From JAKFWF01 sp963741505 (GTDB lineage Bacteria; Pseudomonadota; Alphaproteobacteria; Rhizobiales; Hyphomicrobiaceae): a stretch of 64,000 nt of DNA. The stretch is from contig CAVUIJ010000003.1 of assembly GCA_963741505.1 (NCBI GenBank), positions 74,272 through 138,271 on the forward strand. Direction: 5' to 3'. Below are positions 1 to 7,891 of this stretch, piece by piece. The position numbers and the translations under genes are program-made. Under the pieces are notes generated by a model that saw only the letters and a list, made by a program, of their open reading frames with translations, was not told the DNA's origin and searched no databases. Each line of letters opens with the position of its first letter. Position 1 is the first letter of the stretch.

Positions 1-1144
1 CTTCAGATCGCCATTCTGCCTGGCGACGGCATCGGCATCGAGGTCATGGCGCCATGCCTGGAGCTACTGGCGGCGGTCGAGCAGCGCGTCGGCGGTTTTG
101 CCCTGGCGACCTCGAGCCATGCCGCCGGTGCCGGCAACTATCGCGATACCGGTACCGCACTGCCGAAAGACACGTTAGCCGCCTGCGCCAAGGCCGACGC
201 GATATTGCTGGCGGCCATGGGCCTGCCGTCGGTGCGCTATCCCGACGGTACCGAGATCACGCCGCAGATCGATTTGCGCATCGAGCTTGGCCTTTATGCC
301 GGGGTGCGACCGGTGCGCACTATTCCCGGGCTGCCGACGGTGCTGGCCGATCCGCGTGCCGCAAATCTCGACTTCGTGCTGATCCGCGAGTTGACCGAGG
401 GGCTGTTCGCGACCAAGGGCAAAGGCGCCGTCGTCAACGACATCTGCGCCACCGAGACACTGGTCATCACTCGCGCCGTGTCCGAGCGGCTGTTCGACTT
501 CGGCTTCAAGCTCGCAACCAACCGCAAGGCGCGTGGGCTACCTGGCCGGCTGACACTGGTTGACAAGGCAAACGTGTTTGCTTCGTTCGCCTGGGCGCGC
601 AAGATATTTGCCGAGCGGGCGGCGGCTTTTCCCGGCGATCGAGCACAATTTTGCCTATGTCGATGCCACCGCCCTCGATATGGTGCGTCGTCCCTGGACC
701 TTCGACGTTCTTGTCACCGAGAACATGTTCGGCGACATCCTGTCGGACCTCGGGGCCGGCCTGATGGGCGGCATGGGCATGGCGCCGTCGGCCGACATCG
801 GCGACAAGCATGCCGTATTCCAGCCCTGTCACGGCACCGCGCCAGATATCGTCGGCCAGGGCAAGGCCAATCCGACCGCGATGTTCCTGTCGGCGGCGAT
901 GATGCTCGACTGGCTTGGTGACCGGCACGGCGAGCGCCGCCTCAACACCGCCGCGCGCCTGATCGAGTCGTCCGTCGGCCGGGCCTATGTCGAGCACAAG
1001 CTGAAACCGTTCGAACTCGGTGGCACGGCCGGCACCAAGGCGATCACTTCGGCGGTGCTGGCGGCGGTCAAGACCGATCGATGCTCGACCGCGCCGCCGC
1101 CGGCTGACAATTGGCCGCGCGCACTCCGTCAGGCATTATGCTAG
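1..1144 (+). CDS. Isocitrate/isopropylmalate dehydrogenase family protein (5' partial, frameshifted)
   Basis: An NAD(P)-dependent beta-decarboxylating dehydrogenase of the isopropylmalate/tartrate/isocitrate family; the exact hydroxyacid substrate cannot be assigned. The reading frame is open from base 1 with the N-terminal ILPGDGIG motif, so the start lies only a few codons outside the window. Visible family signatures are TLVDKANV and, after the break, YVDATALD and VTENMFGDILSDLGAG, which hold the metal-binding aspartates. One extra base near position 630 (in TTTTCCCGGCG) moves the frame from +1 to +2; removing it restores a continuous protein. The last residues before the stop at 1144 are not conserved, so the true C terminus may be a little earlier. 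The next gene encodes a binding protein, which suggests a catabolic locus. Family certain, substrate unknown. Confidence 0.85.
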
Positions 1145-1230
1145 CCTGTCGCGCAGCCGTCATCACGCGCGGCTAGACGCTGCAACGCGCCCTCGCGAAT
1201 GGTGCGTGCGCAATCACTGGGAGGATATCG

Positions 1231-2560
1231 ATGAAGGCGTTCAATATTGGTGGATTGGCGGTCGCCGGTGCGATCGCGTTCGGCGCGATGCCGGCGCTGG
1301 CGCAGACCGAGATCCAGTGGTGGCATGCGATGACCGGCGCCAACAACGACGTCGTCGTCAAGCTCGCGGAAGAGTTCAATGCCAGCCAGAAGGACTACAA
1401 GGTGGTGCCCACCTACAAGGGCAGCTACCCCGACACCATGAACGCCGGCATCGCCGCCTTCCGTGCCGGCAATCCGCCGCACATCATGCAGGTGTTCGAG
1501 GTCGGCACCGCGACGATGATGGCCGCCAAGGGCGCCATCAAGCCGGTGCAGGATATGATGAAGGAAGCCGGCGAGAAGTTCGATCCCAAGTCCTACCTGC
1601 CGGGCATCACCGGCTACTACTCGACCGCCAAGGGCGAGATGCTGTCGTTCCCGTTCAACTCGTCATCGATGGTGATGTGGATCAACAAGGACCAGCTGAA
1701 GAAGGGCGGCCTCGATGCCGAAGCCGGCGCCGAAGACCTGGCCGGAGGTATTCGAAGCGGCGAAGAAGCTGCGCGCCATCGGTGTCGCCGACCTGCGGCT
1801 TCTCGACCGCCTGGACCACCTGGGCCCACATCGAGCAGCTGTCCGCCTGGCACAACGTGCCGCTCGGCGACCAAGGCCAACGGCCTCGACGGCTTCGATA
1901 CCGAGCTGAAGTTCAACTCGCCCGCTGCACGTCAAGCACCTGACCAATCTGGTCGAACTGCAGAAGGACAAGACGTTCGACTACGCCGGCCGCACCAACA
2001 CCGGCGAAGGCCGCTTCACTTCCGGCGAATGCCCGATCTTCCTGACCTCGTCGGCGTTCTACGGCAACGTCAAGGCCAACGCCAAGTTCGACTTCGCCGC
2101 CGTGCCGATGCCGTATTACCCCGATGTCGCCGGCGCACCGCAGAACTCGATCATCGGCGGCGCCTCGCTGTGGGTGATGGGCGGCAAGAAGCCCGAGGAA
2201 TACAAGGGCGTGGCCAAGTTCTTCACGTTCCTGTCCGACACCGACCGGCAGATGAAACTGCACATCGAGTTCGGGCTACCTGCCGATCACCAATGCGGCC
2301 TACGAGAAGACCCGCGCGTCGGGGTTCTATGACAAGAACCCGGGCCGCGACACGCCGCTCGTTTCGACTCGCCAACAAGCCGCCGACCGAGAACAGCCGT
2401 GGTCTTCGCCTCGGCAACATGGTGCAGATGCGCGACATGTGGGCCGAGGAAATCGAGGCCGCATTGCAGGGCATCGAAGCCGCCGCAAAAGGCGCTCGAC
2501 GACGCCGTCGCGCGCGGCAACGCCGTGCTGCGCCAGTTCGAGAAGTCGGTGTCGCGGTAA
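1231..2560 (+). CDS. ugpB: UgpB-like sn-glycerol-3-phosphate ABC transporter substrate-binding protein (multiple frameshifts)
   Basis: Periplasmic binding protein of an ABC importer, closest in recognisable segments to UgpB (sn-glycerol-3-phosphate). The ATG at 1231 follows a GGGAGGATATCG ribosome binding site and begins a Sec signal peptide ending in PALAQ. Typical stretches are IQWWHAMTG, GNPPHIMQVFEVGTATMM, FSTAWTTWAHIEQLSAWHN and the C-terminal LRQFEKSVSR. These segments fall in all three forward frames: about seven single extra bases (near 1723, 1790, 1867, 1927, 2275, 2350 and 2497) break the gene, yet each segment stays highly conserved with no internal decay. That favours sequencing error over a pseudogene. 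No permease or ATPase genes of this system lie in the window, and the upstream dehydrogenase is probably unrelated. Confidence 0.82.
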
Positions 2561-2618
2561 GCAGCTTCGGGCTTCGCCCGGTTGCGAAGCCCAGCATGCC
2601 GGCCGATACACAATGAGT

Positions 2619-2759
2619 GTCATCCTCGGGCTTGGCCCGAGGACCCATCCATCTGCAATACGAAGGTGGATGGGAATTGTCACCGACGAAACAGCCCATA
2701 TAGTACCCGCCCATGCCGGCAGCGGCACCATGGGTCCTCGGGCCAAGCCCGAGGATGAC
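2619..2759. repeat. Intergenic palindromic repeat with perfect 30-bp inverted arms
   Basis: Two perfect 30-bp inverted arms at 2619-2648 and 2730-2759 flank an 81-bp centre. Each arm contains its own small stem-loop (CCTCGGGC, loop TTG, GCCCGAGG). Similar CCTCGGGCTTG... units are common dispersed intergenic repeats in alphaproteobacteria (from general knowledge, not searched here). It lies between the ugpB-like gene and the hydrolase and could end transcription of the former. No coding potential is seen here. Confidence 0.75.
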
Positions 2760-2797
2760 GCCAATGGGCGTGGAAATAGCGGGGCTTCGTTCGACCC

Positions 2798-3550
2798 GTG
2801 CATACTTTTTCCTCCGACGACGCTGAGATCGCCTATCTCGATAACGGCGCCGGCCCGCCGATCCTGCTGATTCACGGCTTCGCCTCGAACGCGCGCACCA
2901 ACTGGGTCGAAACCGGCTGGGTGCGCCATCTCGTCCGCGACGGCTTTCGCGTCATCGCCCTCGACAATCGCGGCCACGGCGCCAGCACCAAGCTCTACGA
3001 CCCGGAGCAATACACGACCGCGATCATGGCCGAGGATGCCCGCCGGCTGCTCGACCACCTGCACATCGCCCGAGCGCACGTCATGGGTTATTCGATGGGC
3101 GCGCGCATCACCGCGCAGTTGGCGCTCGCGCACCCGGAGCGGGTCGAGACCGCGATCATCGCCGGCCTCGGCATCAACATGATCCATGGCCTTGCCGGCG
3201 CCGAGCCGATCGCCACTGCCCTCGAAGCCGCTAGTCTCGACGACGTGACCGACATCCAGGCCCGCGCCTTCCGCATCTTCGCCGACCAGACCAAGAGCGA
3301 CCGGCGGGCGCTGGCCGCCTGCATCCGCGGCAGCCGCGAGCGGGTCTCAGCCGAGACGGTGGCCCGCATCGCCTGCCCGGTGCTGGTCGCGGTCGGCACC
3401 ACCGATACCGTCGCCGGCTCCGGCCCGCAGCTGGCCAAGCTCATCCCCGGCGCGCGGTCGCTCGACATCACCGGACGCGACCACATGCGCGCGGTCGGCG
3501 ACCGGATCTACAAGGAAGGCGTGTCGGCCTTTCTGGCAGCCCACAAGTAG
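2798..3550 (+). CDS. Alpha/beta hydrolase
   Basis: A 250-residue single-domain alpha/beta hydrolase. The oxyanion HG motif (LLIHGFASNARTNW) is near residue 25, the nucleophile elbow GYSMG places Ser near residue 96, and the late HM in the GRDHMRAV segment supplies the likely catalytic His. Length and layout fit small esterases or 3-oxoadipate enol-lactonase-like proteins, but no substrate can be assigned. The GTG at 2798 is the chosen start; it opens the conserved N-terminal strand directly and lies just past the palindromic repeat. The gene is intact. It sits 15 bp upstream of the AtuA-type gene, so the two may be cotranscribed in a lipid or terpenoid breakdown context; this is inference from spacing only. 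Confidence 0.85.
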   Translation: MHTFSSDDAEIAYLDNGAGPPILLIHGFASNARTNWVETGWVRHLVRDGFRVIALDNRGHGASTKLYDPEQYTTAIMAEDARRLLDHLHIARAHVMGYSMGARITAQLALAHPERVETAIIAGLGINMIHGLAGAEPIATALEAASLDDVTDIQARAFRIFADQTKSDRRALAACIRGSRERVSAETVARIACPVLVAVGTTDTVAGSGPQLAKLIPGARSLDITGRDHMRAVGDRIYKEGVSAFLAAHK

Positions 3551-3565
3551 AGCGAGGCGGTTCAC

Positions 3566-4924
3566 ATGGCTTCGAAGCAAGTGCTTGAGACTGGGCTGCG
3601 GCGCCGGCTTTTCATCCGACCGGCTGGAGCCGGCGATCGATCTCGCCCGCGACGGTCGCCTCGACTACCTGGTGTTCGAGACCATCGGCGAGCGCACGCT
3701 GGCGTTCGGCCACCGCGATCGCAAGCTCGATCCGAAGCGCGGCTACAATCCGCAGCTTGCTGCCCGCATGCGCGGCGTCTTGCGGCACTGTCGCGAAAAC
3801 AACACCCGCATCGTCACCAACATGGGCGTCGCCAACGTCGTCGCGGCCGGCCGAGGTGACCGTTGGTATCGCCCGCGAACTGGGCCTCGAGGGTCTTGAA
3901 GGTCGCCTGCGTCGAGGGCGACGACGTCACCGACGATGATGACGCCCGACACGGTGCTGTTCGATCATGGCAACCGTACCATCGCCGAGGTCGGCTAAGC
4001 CGGTGGTCGGCGCCAACGTCTACCTCGGCATCGACGCCATCCTGCCGGCGCTCGAGACCGGCGCCGACGTGGTGATCACCGGCCGCGTCGCCGATCCGTC
4101 GCTGTTCCTGAGCCCGCTCGTGCACCACTTCGGCTGGGCCCGCGACGACTGGACGCTGCTCGGCCGCGGCACGCTGGTCGGCCATCTGATGGAATGCGGC
4201 ATGCAGATCACCGGCGGCTACTTCGCCGATCCGGGCTTCAAGGACGTGCCGCGCCTCGCCGACTGCGGCTATCCGATCGCCGAAGCGTCGGCCGACGGCA
4301 ACGTCGTCATAACCAAGCTGCCGGCGGCCGGCGGCGTGGTGTCGGCGCGCACGGTGAAAGAGCAGCTGCTGTACGAGGTGCACGACCCGGCCGCGCTACC
4401 TGACGCCCGACGTCACGGCGGATTTCTCTCATGTCCGCGTCGACCGAGACAGGGCCGCGACCGGGTCGAGGTCAGCGGCGGCTCAGGCTCGGCCCGGCCG
4501 GACGACGCTGAAGGTCACGGTCGGCTTCGACGGCGGCTACCTCGGCGAGGGCGGCATCAGCTACGCCGGCCCGAACGCCGCCGCGCGCGCCACGCTCGCC
4601 CGCGACATCCTGGCCGAGCGCCTCGGCCGCCATCCGGGCTTTGCCGAAGACCTCCGGCTCGACCTGATCGGCATCGACGCGCTGCACGCCACCGCCGGCG
4701 TGCCGGCTTCCTCCGACATCCGCGACGTGCGCGTCCGCGCCGCCATGCGCAGCGCCGATCGCGGCGCCATCGAGACCATGCTGTGGGAGGTCGAGAGCCT
4801 GCTGTGCTGCGGCCCGGCCGGCGGCGGCGGCTATCGCGGCCAGATCAGCCCCAGCGTCATTACCCACTCGACCTTGATCGAGCGCAGCCGCGTACAACCA
4901 ACCGTCCAGGTGCTGACCGCATGA
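3566..4924 (+). CDS. Acyclic terpene utilisation AtuA family protein (DUF1446), multiple frameshifts
   Basis: Main domain of an AtuA/DUF1446 protein, a family linked to acyclic terpene utilisation but without a firmly assigned reaction. Conserved blocks are LRLGCGAGFSSDRLEP, YLVFETIGERTL, TRIVTNMGVANV, VVITGRVADPSLFL, GFDGGYLGEGGISYAGPNA and the C-terminal LCCGPAGGGGYRG. They are scattered across all three frames by single extra bases near 3584, 3851, 3898, 3938, 3993, 4394, 4450 (apparently two) and 4500. Every break is repaired by deleting one base, which argues for sequencing error. The gene ends in a TGA that overlaps the ATG of the next gene by four bases, so the two halves of the usual AtuA protein are separate but coupled here. 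Confidence 0.8.
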
Positions 4925-5268
4925 CCCGCCGCATCGCCCTGCACAAGCTTGCTCATGCCCGCGCCGGCGACAAGGGCGACACCTCGTCGATCTCGGTGTG
5001 GGTCTATGATCCGGGCGACTATGCGCTGGTGAAAGAGCAGCTGACGGCGCAGCGGCTGAAGGCCGCCTTTCCACGCCTTATTCGCGGCAATGTCGTCCGC
5101 TACGCACTCGACGAATTGTGTGGGCTGAACTTTGTCGCCTACAATGCCTTGGAGGGCGGCGTGAACACCTCGCTCAACCTCGATAGTCACGGCAAATCAT
5201 GGAGTTCGCTCCTGCTTTCGCTGGAGATCGAGGTGCCGGAGAACCGCCGTGACGTTGGCAGGGTCTGA
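4921..5268 (+). CDS. AtuA-like C-terminal ferredoxin-fold domain protein
   Basis: A 115-residue stand-alone version of the small domain that follows DUF1446 in many AtuA proteins. The signature LAHARAGDKGDTSSISVW is at residues 8-25, and FPRLIRGNVVRYALDEL and GGVNTSLNLDSHGKSW follow. In family members that carry both regions on one chain this domain is C-terminal; here its ATG overlaps the TGA of the upstream gene (ATGA), so translation is probably coupled and the two polypeptides likely act together. No catalytic residues can be named with confidence. The gene is intact in one frame, unlike its neighbour. Confidence 0.75.
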   Translation: MTRRIALHKLAHARAGDKGDTSSISVWVYDPGDYALVKEQLTAQRLKAAFPRLIRGNVVRYALDELCGLNFVAYNALEGGVNTSLNLDSHGKSWSSLLLSLEIEVPENRRDVGRV

Positions 5269-5271
5269 TTG

Positions 5272-5919
5272 ATGCTCAAGCGTTTTCGACAATTGGTTTT
5301 CGGTGCCGTCGCCGCCTGCCTGTCGGCCACGGCGCCGCTCGTCGCGCAAGTGCTGGAAAACCACGAGTGCTATGGCGAGGACAACGAACGGCGCATCAAG
5401 GCCTGCTCGGAGCTGATCGATACCCCCGGCATCTCGCTGGAAAACCAGAGTGCCGCATTCGCCATGCGGGCGCTGTCGCACTCGCTGAAGGGCGCCTACG
5501 ACACCGCGATCCGCGACTACGATCAGGCGATCCGCATCGTGCCTGATTTCGCGGTGGCGCTGAACAACCGGGCCTGGGCCTATTTCAAGTCCGGCCGTGC
5601 CGCCATGGGCCTGACCGACGTCGAAAAATCGCTGGCGCTCGACCCTTCGAGCCCGCACACCTACGATACCCGCGCCCACATCAAGCAATGGACCGGCCAG
5701 CCTTCCGCCGCGCTTGCCGACTACGAGCGGGCGATGGCGTTCGGCGGCCAGCGCATGATCAAGCTCTATCAGTGCGGGTTGGCGGCGGCCGGCCTGTACA
5801 AGGGCCCGGCCGATGGGTTCTCGTCCTACGAGTTGCGCCGCGCCATGGAGATCTGCGTCCAGGGCACCACCTGCGATCCGCTGCCGCCCGACGAGGAATG
5901 CAAGGCCGCGACTTCGTGA
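5272..5919 (+). CDS. Exported tetratricopeptide repeat protein
   Basis: A 215-residue protein with an N-terminal signal-like segment (hydrophobic residues about 8-25, probable cleavage after APLVAQ) and two to three TPR units between about residues 60 and 170, for example AIRDYDQAIRIVPDFAVALN and SAALADYERAMAFGG. A cysteine pair near the start of the mature part (HECYG and KACSEL) and another at the C terminus may form disulfides in the periplasm. The ATG at 5272 is preferred over a TTG one codon earlier. Function is unknown; TPRs usually mediate protein contacts. The 3' end overlaps, antisense, the extended C terminus of mtgA. Confidence 0.72.
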   Translation: MLKRFRQLVFGAVAACLSATAPLVAQVLENHECYGEDNERRIKACSELIDTPGISLENQSAAFAMRALSHSLKGAYDTAIRDYDQAIRIVPDFAVALNNRAWAYFKSGRAAMGLTDVEKSLALDPSSPHTYDTRAHIKQWTGQPSAALADYERAMAFGGQRMIKLYQCGLAAAGLYKGPADGFSSYELRRAMEICVQGTTCDPLPPDEECKAATS

Positions 5920-6791
5920 GTTGGGCCGGCACGAACGCCGGCCGCGCAGGTGAAGCCGCAGGTTGCCTCGCGCATTGCGCTTGCCGCTCGCGTTGCCGGC
6001 CGGCTCGGCGCAAGCGGGTCGGGCACTGCGCACCTATTAACGTTTCCCAGCACGCATTCGAACCGGGCCGGTCCGGCGGCGGCCATCCGGCCCTCGATGG
6101 TCGCGGCGAGGCGCTGCGTGCCCTGCCCCGGCTGGCCGGCGACGCGCTCGAACGGGTTTGGCAGGGCGACCGCCAGCAGGGCTGCCTCGCGCTGCGTCAG
6201 GCGGCTCGCCGACTTGTTGAAGTGATAGCGGCTCGCCGCCTCGACGCCGAAGATGCCGGGTCCCCACTCGGCGATGTTGAGATAGACCTCCATGATGCGG
6301 GTCTTCGGCCACAACACCTCCATCGGCAGCGTGATGCCGAACTCGAGCGCCTTGCGCATCATGCTGCGACCCGACCAAAGCAGCAGGTTCTTCGCCACCT
6401 GCTGCGAGATCGTGCTGGCGCCGCGCAGTGCCTCCTCGCCCTCGCGGTCGGCCTTGGCCAGCGCCGCCCGCATCTCGCCGACGTCGATGCCGAAATGGCT
6501 GCAGAACCTGTTGTCCTCGGACAGGATGACGGCGCGCACCACGTGCGGCGACACGCGGGCGAGCGGCACCCAGCGATTGTCGATGTCGACGCCGTAGATG
6601 CGCTGCGACAGCATCAGCGCCGAGGTCGGCGGGTCGACGAACCGGAACACCAGAAGGAACAGGCTGACCACCGCCAGCGCGCTCACCGCCGCCATGATCA
6701 GTGTGCGCGTGCCCTGCACCACGGCGATGCGGGCGCAGGGGACCAGATGATGGCGCATGCGGGCCGATCGCGGCAATTGCGCGTCGCTCAT
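5826..6791 (-). CDS. mtgA: Monofunctional biosynthetic peptidoglycan transglycosylase
   Basis: MtgA polymerises lipid II into glycan strands at the inner membrane. A transmembrane segment (AAVSALAVVSLFLLVFRF) near the N terminus is followed by the GT51 domain: VILSEDNRFCSHFGID carries the catalytic Glu, GASTISQQVAKNL is the second motif, and KTRIMEVYLNIAEWG and HFNKSASRLTQREAALLA follow. The ATG at 6791 is chosen; a GTG twelve codons upstream is possible. The protein runs about 321 residues, 70-80 longer than usual, because no stop follows the normal end near 6040; the extra tail overlaps the TPR gene antisense and looks non-conserved. A missed frameshift near 6035-6050, where another frame stops, would explain it. 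Confidence 0.85.
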   Translation of the reverse strand: MSDAQLPRSARMRHHLVPCARIAVVQGTRTLIMAAVSALAVVSLFLLVFRFVDPPTSALMLSQRIYGVDIDNRWVPLARVSPHVVRAVILSEDNRFCSHFGIDVGEMRAALAKADREGEEALRGASTISQQVAKNLLLWSGRSMMRKALEFGITLPMEVLWPKTRIMEVYLNIAEWGPGIFGVEAASRYHFNKSASRLTQREAALLAVALPNPFERVAGQPGQGTQRLAATIEGRMAAAGPARFECVLGNVNRCAVPDPLAPSRPATRAASAMREATCGFTCAAGVRAGPTHEVAALHSSSGGSGSQVVPWTQISMARRNS

Positions 6792-6897
6792 CTGGCAGCC
6801 GCCCCAACTTCCATGACATAACTCCACGATCGGCCTGTCTGCCGGTCGGCGACATGCCGCGCGACTGCCCGTTACCTAAGTGCCCTATAGGATATAC

Positions 6898-7793
6898 ATG
6901 GCGTTCAGCGAAAGATTGGCAGAGGCCCAGCGAGGCGTCGAGCAAAGGTTGGGCGATTGGCTTAACGACCGGGCGCCACCCGAGCGCCTGACGCGGGCGA
7001 TGCGGGATGCGGTGTTGGGCGGCGGTAAGCGGCTGCGGCCGTTGCTGGTGCTGGAATCGGCGCGCTTGTTCGATGCCGACGGTGCCGCTGCCCTCGATGT
7101 CGCAGCCAGCCTCGAATGCGTGCACTGCTACAGCCTCGTACACGACGATCTGCCGGCCATGGACAACGATCGCCTGCGGCGCGGCAAGCCGACGGTTTGG
7201 GCGGCCTATGACGAATGGACCGCGATCCTGGCTGGAGACGCGCTTCTCACGCTGGCGTTCGAGATCATTGCTGCCACGCCGGCTTCGTTGTCTGCCGAAA
7301 AGCGCGTCCGTCTCAGCCTGGAACTCGCCCGCGCCGCCGGTGGCGCCGGCATGGTCGGCGGCCAGTGCATCGACCTCGAGGCCGACAAGCTCGGGCGTCC
7401 AGCCGCGCCCGACGCTCGACCAGATCCGGCATCTGCAGGCATTGAAGACCGGCGCGCTGATCCGCTTTGGCTGTGTTGCCGGCGCGATCATGGCCGACGC
7501 CGGCGATGCCGCAGTATCAGGCGCTCGCCACATTTGGCGATCGGCTCGGCTTCGCCTTCCAGATCGCCGACGACCTGCTCGATGCCACCGGCGACGCGGC
7601 GACCGTCGGCAAGGCGGTGGCCAAGGATGCGGCGGCCGGCAAGGCGACCCTCGTCTCACTGATGGGCATCGACGCCGCCCGCGCCAAGCTCGGCCAGGTC
7701 GAGGCCGAGGCAATTGCCGCGCTCGAGATATTCGGTGCAAGGGGCGAAACCCTGAAACAGGCCGCCGCCTTCGTGTCGAACCGCAGCAACTGA
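6898..7793 (+). CDS. ispA: Farnesyl/geranylgeranyl diphosphate synthase (polyprenyl synthetase family), frameshifted
   Basis: Condenses isopentenyl diphosphate with allylic diphosphates to give C15 or C20 prenyl diphosphate. The first Asp-rich motif is in SLVHDDLPAMDNDRLRRG and the second in FQIADDLLDATGD; GGGKRLRP near residue 40 binds diphosphate. About 295 residues fits IspA-type enzymes. Two extra bases, near 7398 (CTCGGGCGTCC) and 7512 (GATGCCGCAGTAT), break the frame; correcting both gives one continuous protein ending at the TGA at 7791-7793. The ATG at 6898 is preferred over an upstream GTG. The usual alphaproteobacterial partners xseB and dxs are not next to it; the 3' end instead faces a palindromic repeat and a convergent TRAP permease. 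Confidence 0.87.
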
Positions 7794-7799
7794 TCCGTT

Positions 7800-7891
7800 G
7801 TAGGGCGCAATAGCGCCCTTGCGTATTGCGCCACGCCGCTTGTTGGGTGGATGTGTCCGGCGCAATACGCGAAGGCGCTATTGCGCCCTAC
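7800..7891. repeat. GCGCAATA-type palindromic intergenic repeat, copy 1
   Basis: Inverted arms at 7800-7832 and 7859-7891 match at 31 of 33 positions and begin GTAGGGCGCAATAGCG. The element lies between the convergent ends of the prenyl synthase gene and the TRAP permease, and the CTA at 7888-7890 inside the right arm is the permease stop codon read on the minus strand. A second, more diverged copy is at 22,782-22,892. It probably folds into a strong stem-loop and may act as a two-way terminator. Confidence 0.8.
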
